A stretch of DNA of 64,000 bases from the NCBI RefSeq assembly GCF_024362695.1, contig NC_065415.1, positions 16,409,438-16,473,437 on the forward strand, in the 5' to 3' direction. The notes below the pieces were generated by a model. It was not told the DNA's origin and searched no databases. It worked only from the letters and a program-made list of their open reading frames with translations. The stretch comes from Pectinophora gossypiella. Taxonomy: Eukaryota > Arthropoda > Insecta > Lepidoptera > Gelechiidae. How positions within the stretch are numbered: the first letter of the stretch is position 1; every line of letters starts with the position of its first letter. Made by a program: the position numbers and the translations under genes. Positions 1 through 12,700 of the stretch are shown in pieces.

Positions 1-554
1 TAATTGTCATACATAGCGCTGTCTATGGATTTGTTATTACAGCTGACCACAATATCATAATTTATATTAAGACATAGTAACAGTAAAAGGATCTATAATA
101 TATTATAGTCTCCATAACCTTCCCTAAGACTGACTCTAGCAGGACAGACAGATTTAAGGGTACAATACTGATAAGGGAAACTTATAGGTTAGTTTCAGAT
201 GTTATGTAACAATTGAGTTGGAACCCGGCGTAGTGTTAGGAACATTGTTAAAACAGTGCACAACATCTTTAAGTGTACTTCAGTCAAATATTTTGTGACG
301 GGCTCTAGAAATAATGAGAAAAAGTGACTATCGCAGTATGACATTCGCCATCTCAAAAAACTAATAAACAAACGAATAACATTTACCTGTTTGGTTCAGA
401 ACCCTGGGGAGCAGTCGAGTAGCGTTCATTTTGAATGCGAATGCCTTTTTCCCAAAAAAACACTAAAACGATCGGATTTTCTGCGCAACACTGGCGAGGA
501 AAATCCGAGAAACTCCTTTTTTTGTACAGATTAAAAAATATATTTGGTTTCGAC
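1..554. other. AT-rich intergenic DNA, no gene seen
   Basis: No coding exon, RNA gene or classifiable repeat was recognised. The last eight bases (547-554, GTTTCGAC) are the left target-site duplication of the hAT-like element that follows. Confidence 0.5.
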
Positions 555-1619
555 CAGGGCTGCCAGATGAAAAAAAGGCATGATCGTACGTCAACTACAA
601 AAAAATCGTATTCCAAGGAGATTTTGAAATGAAAAGATAGTACAACTTAAAAGTTCAAAGTTTTTATTAAAAATGAGAATAATTCGTTAAAAATCAGATA
701 AATAATGCAATAAAACTATTTATTAGACTTATACTAATTTTCTGAGGTTAATTTTCTTTTTTTTTATTCGGAAAACTCCGCTATTCGTCATCTATCGCCT
801 GCATCACTTGCATGTCCTCGGGTTTTATTATTCTTGGAACCAGTATCATGAGTGGCAGTAACGTCGGTACTTTTTACTGTAATTACTGGAAACAGCATTG
901 GTAGGTTCAAGACAGTCCAGTTCCGATAGAATGGGGTCATCTAAATCATATATTTTCTAATTTCTTCTGCACTTGTGATTAAAAAATGCCTGCAGCGTTG
1001 AAAAAAATCAAAGCTGCCGGAGGAACACATTTTTTAGCGATGGGCGTTATTAACCATAACTGGTTATATATGCAGTTACGAGCTCGAACAGTGATCACTC
1101 GTTTTCCACTACAACAAAAACTAGTGATATTCATAACGCCATTTAAACGATCGAAATAGGCATCAGTCTTCAATAACTCTTTTAATCACAACGCCATAAA
1201 GTTAAATCGAATTCACTCTTATGTTTAAGGCATAGCGTCGATGTTTGGCTACTTTCACTACTCACGCAAAATCACTGGTTTTACAATACGTGTGCGTGAA
1301 GAAGAATTAAGTTATACTGCTACCTAACCAAACGATTTTACGTTACAATTATCACGTTTGCTTCAGAACGTTGTGAAAATAACTAGTTATAAAAATCACT
1401 AGTTAAGAAACTAGTTATTGGAAATCACATAACGCTTACGTTACGTTATCTCAAAAACCGATAACGACCCATCGCTAACATTTTTGTTTCATTACGAAAT
1501 GTTGCCAGGTACCGAAAAATCGTACACTTTCCGTACGATCGTAGTCTTGCGATCGTACATGAGTAGAAATGCCAAAAAATCGTACGAGTACGATTTAAAT
1601 CGTACATCTGGCAGCCCTG
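555..1619. mobile_element. Non-autonomous hAT-like DNA transposon (1065 bp)
   Basis: The element begins CAGGGCTGCCAGAT and ends with the exact reverse complement ATCTGGCAGCCCTG. It is flanked by a perfect 8-bp direct repeat GTTTCGAC at 547-554 and 1620-1627. An 8-bp duplication with a CAGGG-type terminal inverted repeat (TIR) is the hAT superfamily signature. Just inside both ends are clusters of ATCGTAC/GTACGAT, which look like hAT subterminal transposase-binding repeats. No intact transposase is present. The minus strand at 979-1173 may hold a decayed piece of the hAT C-terminal domain. The element lies about 130 bp past the GMPPB stop codon, so it may fall in or near that gene's 3' end. 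Confidence 0.85.
979..1173 (-). pseudogene. Possible relic of hAT transposase C-terminal domain
   Basis: A minus-strand reading frame inside the hAT-like element contains AKKCVPPA, then FFNAAGIF, then a stop codon. The spacing loosely recalls the hAT dimerisation region (a conserved PP/PA stretch, then an aromatic-F-x-x-AG motif). It is short, interrupted and divergent. This is an inference from position and weak similarity; chance cannot be excluded. Confidence 0.3.
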
Positions 1620-1746
1620 GTTTCGACAGTAGCGCCATCTACCCATACGATCACGATACGAAACAGAGTCCACTCGTTTCATTGATATAAAATTAAAGAA
1701 AGTATACGAGTAGCATAAAAATTAAATGATAAAATAAAAGGTGAAT

Positions 1747-2853
1747 TTACATCATTATTTGAGGCTGGCTGATTGAGTGCGATATAATTTTATGAGGTAG
1801 TATTTGTCCACCGTTAATGTAGAGCTCATCGTTTACGACAACGTCTTCTCCAAAAATTGCATCCTCCATTCGTGCCCAGCGGCCTATTTGTGAGCCCCAG
1901 CCTATGATACAGTTCTCCAACCACGCGTGTTGACGTACTATTACGTTTTGAAGAAGCACGCTCCTTTTTATTCGCACTCCATCTTCAATGATCACGTTGC
2001 GGCCTATGGTAACATCGGGGCCGATCACACAATCTTTTCCAATTTTAGCTGATGGGTCTATTAGAACATTGCCGATTATGCCAACTTTACTTTCACTTGA
2101 TAACTTTGAGATTTTCTGGAGAGAGGCGAGATAGAGACAAGTTCCTGTTAAAAAATCTTTAGGCTGCCCTACGTCCATCCAAAATCCTTTCAACTCCATA
2201 GCACATAAATGTCCCTCTTCTGTCATCGAAGGAAATATTTCTTTCTCCAAAGACATTGCACGAAGTTGTAATCTACTAATGATGGAAGGATTGAAAATAT
2301 ACATTCCAGCATTAATTTTATTCGATATAAACTCTTGAGGCTTTTCCACAAATCTCTCAATCAGGTTGTTTTCCCTGCACACCACAACACCGTATTTTGA
2401 TGGTTCATTTACTTTAGTAACAACAATGGATCCTTCTTTACCATGTTTCTGGTGAAAGACCAACATATCCTTAAATGGAAAATCGCAAATGATGTCAGCA
2501 TTAAGAACGAAGAAAGGATGATTATTTGCTTCAAGAATATTACGGACTAGAGCAAGAGGGCCTGCCGTGCCCAGAGGCTCCGTTTCATGAGAAAACGTTA
2601 AAGTTATTCCCAATTTTAAGGCTTCTTGTTTCAATTTATCTTCAATATCCTGCGCTTTGTATGAAACTGCCAGGATAACTTGAGTAACACCGGCGTCAGC
2701 TAACGCTTCAATCTGATGCAACACCATCGGTTTGTTGGCAAATTCTACCAGTGGTTTCGGCCTAGTAATAGTCAAGGGCCGCAAACGAGTTCCGTAGCCA
2801 CCAACTAATATTAAAGCACTCAAATTGTCTAGTTTTCTATTTGAAGTACACAT
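1747..2853 (-). CDS. Gmppb: Mannose-1-phosphate guanylyltransferase, beta (catalytic) type
   Basis: The enzyme joins mannose-1-phosphate and GTP to give GDP-mannose and pyrophosphate in the cytosol, feeding N-glycans, O-mannose glycans and GPI anchors. One uninterrupted 368-residue reading frame covers the whole family length (human GMPPB is 360). The nucleotidyltransferase signature GGYGTRLRPLT is at about residues 18-28. N-A-D with the metal-binding Asp is near residue 120, FVEKP near 168-172, and NKINAGMY follows. The motif GFWMDVGQPKDFL precedes a left-handed beta-helix C-terminus rich in IG/IGxxV hexapeptides. This matches GMPPB rather than GMPPA, which has an extra C-terminal loop. The ATG at 2853 was chosen; an in-frame GTG three codons upstream is not a likely eukaryotic start. 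Having no intron is normal for some insect orthologs, though retrocopy origin cannot be excluded. It is divergent from the MFSD8-like gene. Confidence 0.95.
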   Translation of the reverse strand: MCTSNRKLDNLSALILVGGYGTRLRPLTITRPKPLVEFANKPMVLHQIEALADAGVTQVILAVSYKAQDIEDKLKQEALKLGITLTFSHETEPLGTAGPLALVRNILEANNHPFFVLNADIICDFPFKDMLVFHQKHGKEGSIVVTKVNEPSKYGVVVCRENNLIERFVEKPQEFISNKINAGMYIFNPSIISRLQLRAMSLEKEIFPSMTEEGHLCAMELKGFWMDVGQPKDFLTGTCLYLASLQKISKLSSESKVGIIGNVLIDPSAKIGKDCVIGPDVTIGRNVIIEDGVRIKRSVLLQNVIVRQHAWLENCIIGWGSQIGRWARMEDAIFGEDVVVNDELYINGGQILPHKIISHSISQPQIMM

Positions 2854-3722
2854 TTTCGACACACTTTATTACAGAGACACCAAAACTCCGACTTTGTAAA
2901 CTTCGCCTCGCAACAGAACACCAACAGAACACAACGCGCGCAAGACGTGAGGTACGCCTACATTTTATGCAATAGCAATTTATCGTAGCTATAGTTTTAT
3001 ATTTTGTAGGCGCTTTTTTAATTCAAATAATTTCGATTGTGTATCTATTGGTAATTATGTACATCAGTATGTATATTAAAGTTATTTCAAATTGTTTTTT
3101 AATATTATTAATAAATGTTATGTCGAAGCTTCATCCTGATAATGGCACGAAGTTCGAGCTCTATCTAGGATATAGTCTAGTTAATTAGGTAGTGCAATTA
3201 CGATAGATATTATACGTATATTTTAATCGTTTTATAATTGAATGTGTACCTACCTATTAAATATAAATTAGTAATCCTTTGAGACAAAAGAAGCTATTTA
3301 TCAAACACCAACAAAGTGGTAGGATAGCCGCGCTCCAACATAATTTTCACATTCGACTTGCTCGAATATGTGAACAAGAGTCCGTATTACGTTGGCTTAA
3401 AGTTTACGATAGAGCCGTGACGAGGAGAATGTAAATAGAGCGCTATCAGAGTGGAGAGGGCGATGCCAACATACCTACTCCATAACAACAACTAGTCAGT
3501 CAGCCACTCGCGCGGGGATCGCGTGTGCGCCCGCGCAGACACTCGCGGCTTTGTTTACCTACACAATAAGATTCAACCCTTTTATAAACTTACAAAAAAA
3601 CACTGACAAAAAGTTTTTATGGAATGCGGGTTTATCACCAAATCTGCTTATAAGTGTTGCATATTTGAAGTGAAAGCGTTCGATTGTGAAGATGTTAGTG
3701 CAAGAATAGTGATAGTGACAAT
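2854..3722. promoter_or_regulatory. Shared divergent promoter region (GMPPB / MFSD8-like)
   Basis: The start codons of two oppositely oriented genes are 870 bp apart, so both promoters should lie here. A GC- and CpG-rich patch at about 3505-3550 stands out from the AT-rich surroundings and probably marks the MFSD8-side transcription start or 5' UTR. A smaller CG-rich patch at about 2905-2950 lies just upstream of GMPPB. No TATA box could be assigned with confidence. Confidence 0.45.
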
Positions 3723-3785
3723 ATGGAGTGGCTCAAGGGTTTAGTGGGGAGGAGGCGGGAGGACGCCGACGAGGAGGCGCGAGAG
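3723..3785 (+). CDS. MFSD8: MFSD8-like exon 1 of 7
   Basis: The ATG at 3723 opens a 21-codon exon that encodes a charged cytosolic N-terminus (MEWLKGLVGRRRED...). It ends at GAG followed by the donor gtaaac, phase 0. This ATG was chosen because it joins in frame to exon 2, whose acceptor follows at 6200. Confidence 0.75.
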
Positions 3786-6700
3786 GTAAACCGCCTTACT
3801 ATGATAATCCAGCATCACCCATAGATTATGAGCATAAATGTGTCTTATCAGCAAACAGTGCACATTTCAAACAATATAAATACTTATTTACCTACATCAC
3901 GCTACTTGAATCTTTAGTTTCAGTTTAGTTGGTAACGACTTAATTATACAAAAACGTCAGGGCTATTAGTACAGTCAAGTTACCTACTTTGTCTTTTGTC
4001 TTTGTTGAATATAATAATAAAGTTGTTGTAACTTTATTGAACAAAGTACACAATTATGTACTTAGAAAATAACGACCAACAGCTGATGATAACGTCAAAG
4101 TAGCATAACTTTGTAATAGTTGCACTCTCACTATAAATAGTAAACATCAGTGTGTAGTGATTGTACTATAAATAGTGAATAGCTTCGTCACTTTCCCTTG
4201 AACTGTGACACGTGTTTAGCACAATTGAATATAGGTAACCAACTAATTGTCTGAAGAAATTGAGCAAGTGTTGCTTAACGTTTGGCGCCATTAATATTAA
4301 TTCAAAGCACAGATCATAATAATATTCAAACTTACCAAAACTTTTTATTACTTATTAGAGTACCTACCTACCTATGTAGGTGCAGCTTCTTTTCCCCGGC
4401 TATACAGGTTGTGAGAAGCTGCAGTAGTTTTAGGCAGATGAGACGTTCCTTATGTAAAATTGACGATTCAAAGTGGAACTATGTTACCTACTGAATAAAG
4501 ATATTTTTGAATTTGAATTTTGAATTGAAATGATCAAATAAATTGAGAGGTTTTGGTGTCTTAAAAAAAAGTTTTCGTATCTTTAAGCGATGTGTATTAT
4601 TCCTTACCCTATGGCGATTTTTAATTAACTAGACATGTGTTAGTATGATAAGTATGATGATAGAAGCAGAGTTTTTTAGAAATATGTTCCATATTTTTTT
4701 TCTTTACTTGTAGGTAAAGTCCTAACTGTATTTTGTGTTTATTCAGGGAAACGTGCCAATATTAAGATAATTTCCTACCTGTTTGCGTTTGATCTTTGCA
4801 CTAAGGATCTTAGACAGAGAACTCTCTTTTCGTTTATTAACAACAGTAGGTACTTAAAGGTTTAAGTAGTAGTTGAAATGTAATACAGATAGATTGGTGG
4901 TTGACCCATGGCTGCATTGTTACGAGCAAAGATCCAAGTCATGGCTGACTCCGTGACTCTACCTTGCTTTTAATCTGACGAAGACCGTCGTCTGAGGCGT
5001 GTAATCAGATTATAAGGGCGATGTTATTTGTTATGACCAGTCAGATGCGATTAAGCTAGTGACAACTTTACGATACTGCCAGTAAGTATTTCGATTATAT
5101 TATCGCTAGCGTCACTTCATGTGTTTAATTTAAACTTTTTTAGTTTTTTTACACTCTTACATAATTAATTGGGAAAAGTAAGAACATTTTACCATTGATT
5201 AGAAAATTAGAATATAATAAAAAATAGAATAGAAATAGTGTATTATAAAAGAATGCCACACACAAAAACAAGAGAATTACATAATTTAAAATTTTCAAAA
5301 ACAATTACAAAAAAGCAAGACCGATGTTCGTCCAAATGATCATAAGAATATCCTACTTCCTTATCCTTTACCTAAAACGGCGTAAATAGATAATTGTTTC
5401 ATTGGAACACCTAGGTCCACGGTTCACATCTTAAATCGATTAAGCTGTCACCGGTGGTGTAGTGAAAAGGTTCAATTGAGTAGGTATTTGTTGTTGCCTC
5501 GACTACGATACAGTGAATCAAGCGGAACTATAAAATCTGTTCAGAGTTATATTAATTCCAACTCGATAAATAAAAATACATGCAAGCTGCCAGTGTATTT
5601 CAAATTTGAGAGTGATTAATAAGCAACTTAGATTAAGTACTATTCTTGACTAAATCAAAATCTCATACCTATACAATATTCCGATATACCTACCTACTTA
5701 CCTAAATCTGCCACGGTCGAATAGACGCAGGAACCACGGATCAAAAGGGTGAAGATAATATAATAGAAACGCTATTTATAGAGACAGCTTGTGTTTTAGG
5801 TGGGTACGGTTTGTTCTGCAGCACAAGGCCTGTTGGTAATATTAAAATATATTATCAAATATTTTATTTGTTAATTACTAAAACCTATACAAGCAAAATC
5901 TTTGAAACCCATTTATCTATCTTGAAACCTTTATCTTTGAATCTGTAAAACAGTTCGTTGGTAAAACTAACAATATTTTATAAACTGTCATCATCATCCA
6001 ATCGATCACTGGACTTACATTCCCCCTCAGAATTAGGTAGGTAGGGACTCTACTTTCTTTGGATACGGTATACGGATAGGTTCTTACACATTTCTTAACT
6101 GCCGAGTTTCTTATCGCGACTCTGGGACGCTACGGCCTCGAGAGCCCTCAGCAGCACACATTGAATGCAACAAGCTAATCAAGTGCACTTTCGTTGCAGC
6201 CTCCAGTGACGTCACCGGAGGGCCCGCTGCTGGAGACAGAGCGCGCGCGCCGTGAGCGCTGGCGCAGCGTCTACGTGATCTACTTCACCATGTTCCAGAT
6301 GTCACTGGGCTTCAGCATCGTGCTCACCGGAGTCTGGCCCTACCTGGACAAGGTATTTGCTTACATTTTTCTTCTTTTCAGCTGCTTATCGTCCAGTAGG
6401 GCTAACATGCTCAACGTGACAAAATTTTGTCACCGTAATTTTATCGATTCCGACGATATAATTATGTGGTTTTGTCGATTGGTGCTAAAATATGAACTCA
6501 AATAAGTCATATAGTTCTGCCAAACAACAAACTTATCGATTTCCACAAAATTTATTGAATCGATCGATAATTTTATCACGTTGCGCCTGTTAGCCTTGCT
6601 GGAAATGTCGCGAAAGTCGACTGAGACATTCACGGGCGATAGTCTTAGGGATCCAATGCTTAGTGCAAGTGTTTGTGACTTATTATGTCTTTGTAGGTTT

Positions 6701-9700
6701 TACGGGCGTGAGTTTTAGCTGTCTGTTCTACTTTTTGATACCTAATTATTATGATGTTATCATATCACGTGAAGATTTCGAGCCAGGTATAATGGATTGT
6801 GATAATGTTAGTTCCATCTCATGACTCTTGTGTTGTTTTGTTGTGGCTTCCTAGGTAGACTGGTACGAATAAAAAGTAATATGGGTACCTAATTATGGTA
6901 AAACTAAGCTTTGCTTTTGTAATTCTAAATTTACATAATACCGAAGGATCATTAATCTATAAACTAGACCAATGTACCGCATACTTATGTTGAAGACAAT
7001 CGAATGTATTCTAATTATAAATTCTATTTCTAGTCCTGGGATCAGAGCTGTCATGCTATGTGTATTATGATTATAAAATCAAGAATTTAAGTTTAGCCTG
7101 TAAATGGTGTTGACTCCTGAAGACACCATCTAATTTTATTTTAAGTTATACCTGTCATTTTCTTATCCGCCGAAAAGAAAAGGGACGGATAATCGACAGG
7201 CATAAAATTTATGTAACACACGTCAATTTTAGCCACGAATTTTAAAAGCCCTCCCAAATTTATATATTGGCCAATAACCCGACAGAATTAAGTTGACAGC
7301 ACACGTCAAACGGGTTGCATACCAGCGAGATGCCTATTTTATTCGCCCGGGATACCTATTTTTATTAATTCATTTTAAAATTTATAGTTGTCAATCATCC
7401 GTCCCTTTCCTTTTCGACGGACAAGAAAATTACAGTTACAACTTTAAATTAGGAGGTGTCTGCAGGAATCGGGGCCATTGTCTTGTAAATTTGTGTGCAA
7501 TAAAGTGTTTTTATTATTTATTATTATTAATTTAATCAGTAACATCTCTAGCTCGTATTTTTTGTTTCCGTTGCCTATAACTGCTATTAAATTGCCTATA
7601 AAACATTACTTTTTATAGATTAGGTTAACGATTGATATTTATTGTTCAGTCCATTATCGATTAGCTGACCAATGGTTCAGTCATTTCTACACGCGTTAGA
7701 CAAAAATCACTGGGCCGTGTCGCTGCTGGTCTTATGGGAGACTTTTCAGACTTCGAACCTATGTATGGATGAGGTTACCAATCTGCGTATTTTTCATAAA
7801 AAGTCCAAATGTCAGATTTAATTCCTTAATCGTTTACGACGATTTTCCTACACGATAGCAGTGGCCTAACAGAAAGCTCGGTGAGGTGTAGGACTTAGTT
7901 CATCTTGCGATGGTTGTACCTCATGAACTACCACAATTGGGTGTGGTGTGGTGGTTAATGAATATTCTGTTTTTCTTTTTTTCCTGACTAGTATGGAACG
8001 TGAACAACTTTCTTATTATTATAGGTACTTTATTTCCATGTACAGTATGCGCCAGCTCGACTCAAGGTTGTTATGCTCAAGTCCGTTCTAGTCTTGAATC
8101 TACGTCATACACTCGACATGTACCAGTGAAACTGGTCGTTTTATGAATTACCAACTAGTCTGGGAAATTACTTGGATAACCTATAGGAAAACGATTTCCC
8201 TAACATGCAACCTGTTTAAGATGTCACTCAAAGAAGTATCATGATGAGATACACATTATTTGCATAACCGCAACATTTGCTACTGTAACACATAATACTT
8301 ATGACCTACTTTCTTTTATATAAGTTAAACTTTTTTCCAGATTTTTTGTATCTTTACTGTGGAGTCCTCTAATAATGAATACTTTCTTTCTTTACTTAGT
8401 AAGATAATTTGTTACGAGCCCTGATGAACAAGCGCTGCGTCATCTTTGGAGGATACCTAATAGACTCCAGTAAAAAAATGACAGGTCATTTGAATTGAAA
8501 CACATCGCGTGTGTCAAACCTACTTCCTTCAACTAACCTGTGTTTAGGTGCGTTCATTATGCGCAGCTTAGATGCCAACCTAGTCATATTACCTCATCAT
8601 GTTTTTTATAGTCAATAGTGTGTCATTCATACCTACATAATGTTAGTTAGAAAAGAATCGATTGACCTAATATTGACTGATACATCACTATGCTAATGAA
8701 CTTCGCAAAACTAGCTGACGTACTTTGACAGATCCAATTCTTACTGCGTTCGGTTTCCTCCTAACTTGGATATCAAGGTTGTACGTAGGTATTAATTATC
8801 GTGGAAATTAAAAGATGTCTACACACCTATACCTACTTATTTATAATGCTAGTACCTAATTAGATTTTAGTATAAATTTCTTTTAAGAGTCTGATAGAAT
8901 TGAGCATTCACTTGTAACAGAACATCGAACATTCGCCATTTTTATATTTGTCGAACTGAACAACGAGCCGAGCCAAGCATAGAGCCAAATATTGCTATGA
9001 ACGTTTTCATCAGCAAGAACGCTCGATAGAATGCTAAAATGTTCTCGTATTGTAACACTCGCACAAATGCTCATTACAAGTGAACGCTCAAATTTATGCG
9101 TTAATGGCTTTTATCCGCGATTTCGTTCACTGTATACGTGTGGTTATTTAATTTTATAGGACGGAAGAAGTCAATAATTATATCATTAGTATATTCTTGA
9201 GCTTCGTGTGGTTCTTTGGCCCTACAACACTCTCTGTTTCTTCTTCTTCTAATCCTTTTATCGCCTGTTGGCATGTAGGTCTCGAATAACAGATTTCCAG
9301 TCCTCGCGATCTTTTCCAGCCTCTGAAACTTAAAGGGATTTTAATTCTCGGTCAACCGAGCATCGCCAGGTCTCTTTGGGCCGCCCCCTTTTGCGTTTTC
9401 CACGCGCACACCGGGTTAGAGCTCTGCGGGATGGGTGTTCTACAGGTCTTCTAAGGGGGATTCTCTTAAAATGCATAAATGGTTTTGTCATAATTTTAAT
9501 TATCATAATCCTTTTCGCATAACGTTTTTAAGCATAATAGTACTTTCACATAATAACATCTAAGAATACTGGTTTGTTAGGTATAACTTATTTTTGGACT
9601 AATATTTGTTGGTATAAATTTGATTCGCATATAAATAGGTATCCATAATTCTTTTTTAGAATAAGTAATAGTGTTTTGTCATAATTTTTACAAGGCATAA

Positions 9701-12700
9701 CAGTAGGTTAGGGTGCGGCGAGGGTGGCCCTTGGGCCACCCCTACGCCGCCAGTATGTCTATCTTACACATGAAAAGTATACTGAATGATCACCAACAGC
9801 ATGAAATAGAGTCAAAAAATTTTAAAAGTCACAATCATGAACCAAATGCAACCAAGGAAAAAGTAAGTTTCGGAAATGTTCAAAGTTGTACCAAAACTTT
9901 TCTTATTCGGAGTATAGTTTTTATGCTTATAATACTTATGCTTATATATGTCATTATTGTCATTAATTATTATGCTTATGGTAGTTATGAGTTTCAAAAT
10001 TATGCTTAAAAAGTTATGACAAATTATATTATGCGTAACTAATAATAGGACAAGTAACATTATGCCATGGTAAATTATTACATAAAAAATTATGCGTAAA
10101 AATAGAGAACCCTTCTAAGGCACTAATCCACTGCAATTTCTGTGTGCGGATATTAGCCTCCATAGTATTTTGCCAAGTCAATCTCTACAAATCTGTTTAA
10201 AAAATAAATTGGTTGTTTCGTTTAAACGTGAAAGAAGGTACCAATTAATCAAACAAGATAATTATGGTAGGTATATATAGACTACAGAAATGCTGCACCG
10301 ACAAGAGCGTGGCTCTTAAATTGATGATGATGATATATAGACTGATTATGTGGTTATATTACAGGCAGAATATATATATACTAACGTATCTATAATCTAT
10401 ATCTACATCTATAGGTATACTTACATTCAAAAGTGCATACACTTTTTATCTCTGTCGTTATTTGGGGTAGACGTTGTTGATGATGTTGTTGTATTGTAGT
10501 TATTTTAAGGGCTTGCTGTGATTTATTTACGACTCGGTTTAATGTCCGACACGAGCGGGATAATAACGTGAAAGTTTCAGATCGCTGAAACATGGTGTAA
10601 ATTGTGTTTTATGACGAGTGTTTCGTACTCATATTTATGGGATTGCAAAATATTGCTATGACAGTATAAATTACTGTTGTTCCTAAGATGACAAAGACAA
10701 GTAAGTATCTCCATATTTCATGTCAAAGTATTCAGGCTGTTAAACCTAACCAAAACCAAGATCACCTAAAAGCCGACCAAAACCCACTACCCGGTAGTCT
10801 GGTTAAGGCTAAACTAAATAAAGATTTTATCTATCTATCTATCTGTTTATGATTTCGAGCACGACGTAAAAAGTCAACCAATGAGTCACGACCAAACATT
10901 ACTAACGTAATGGACTACTGGACAAAGGCAGTTCACCATCCGTCTTATCCTGACGATGCGATTACTCTAGCCATAGAGGTGGTCCATCAGCTCGCGACAA
11001 TAAAACTTCAGGAATCCGATACCGACCACGCTGACGCCGGTCGACCATAATCGTCATTCAGCGCTTTCGCTTTCAAATCTCCACAAGGGTTCAAATATAA
11101 GCCCCTCAGATGACGCCCTGAGCCGTGGTTCGCGCCCAGCTGGACGCCCTCAGACCTGTTGACTAAAATTATGTAGGTACTGGGAGAGACTCCTCAGCGC
11201 TCCTCATTCGTCCGCTCAAGTAGTTAATGCTTTATATAAATCAACAATAAGTCACCTTATGTAGCCTATATCATAAGTGGCTTCCTTAAATAACCGGACG
11301 CGCTGCCACTGCGCGTTCTTGCAGCTGTTTGGGTCAGTAGTCAACCCATTCGTCGCGGGTGTCCAAGCAGCGTGTGTACAAACGGTACCAGATGAAGGTG
11401 TCGCGACAATAGCTTTGTTACCAGGCGTGCACAACACCAGGGATCAGAGGTCACATGAGTCAGCCGCAGCTGCTTGCGCCCGCGTCACTCGATAACTACC
11501 TAGTTACTGTCGCTCACTGCCCATTGTGCGCGCACGTTTATCTAATCTCAATTGGCCACAACATTTCGAGAGTTTTTTGCGAAGTGAAACATTTAGATAG
11601 AACATAAACAGTCTATATAGGTACGCACCACAATGCTGGGAATACGCCGCTCCCTTGAATTAACTTGATTGGTATAACGGAGCTTACTCCACTGCTCTGC
11701 TCCGTTGGTGGTGATGTTTGGGCTCGTAGCCCGGGGCTGGCTGGCCGAGGGGAGTGGCGTTATGTGCGTGAAACATAAAAAGACATACGTTCCACTACGC
11801 TTGAAACTTTCTTAGAATATACCGGAGGGTGTAGGGGTAGAATATACTGCTCAGTCACCTTCAAAACACTAACCTAATTACGTTCATAGCGATAATACAA
11901 TTGGTCAATCACAGTGTTTTGTAACGCGAACAATGCCATTTGGTCATACAATTACAGTTATCTATCACAGGTCATAGTACCACTATTGTGAAACGGTAAT
12001 TTATTACAAATTATCGCACTTTGTATTATAAGTAATAGTGTACTACACTCGTTAAATAACATAATTAGTGATGTTGTACATATTTTTGTACCCAATTAAA
12101 ATACTACCCATCACCATCATCAACCAGCCCGCATCATCCCACTGCTGGGTATAAGCCTCCTCCATTCTGCACCACCCTTTCCGGTCCTGCACTAACCTCA
12201 TCCACAGCTTTCCCGCCGTTGCAACGATGTCATCTACTCACTGACCTCAGGGTTTAGAATAGCCACATCGAAGCAATTAATCTGAAAAAGCAATATTGTA
12301 ATTTGACATTTGCGCATATAAAAGTAAGTGCGCAATGCAAACAAATGTCAAATAGCAATATTGGTTTTCTAGATGAATTGCTTCGATCTGTTCCCTCCTC
12401 GTGACCACTATTCTGTGCATACATATATTTTACCAGTGCATTTAACGTACTAGTCCATTTACTTTATTTTCACTTAGAAACAGAACCAGTCTCTGATTAT
12501 AATCATTCACTTACAGGTATAAGTAGGCACTTATAGCTATAATATTTACAAACTTATCTCATCAATGCCAGTAATTATTCCACATGTCACACACACAATA
12601 TATTTTATACATTATTAAGTAGGTAAATAATGCAAATTATAAATTACATTATGCGAATGCAACTTTTATTGTGATATTAAGATAACTAAACAAGTATTTG

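Noticed and set aside
2854..2862. Upstream in-frame GTG as start of the GMPPB-like protein
   Set aside because: Nuclear genes rarely start at GTG, and the ATG at 2853 already gives the full family length.
3728..3928. 66-codon frame overlapping MFSD8 exon 1
   Set aside because: Different frame from the exon that joins to exon 2; it reads through the splice donor into the intron.
9236..9440. Possible LINE coding fragment
   Set aside because: Moderately GC-rich and unlike its flanks, but no frame with recognisable motifs and no second copy in the window.
9713..10009. 98-codon frame with a hydrophobic, Ile/Tyr-rich end
   Set aside because: Lies wholly in an AT-rich MITE; the hydrophobic stretch is produced by repeated TTATG/CATTATT strings.
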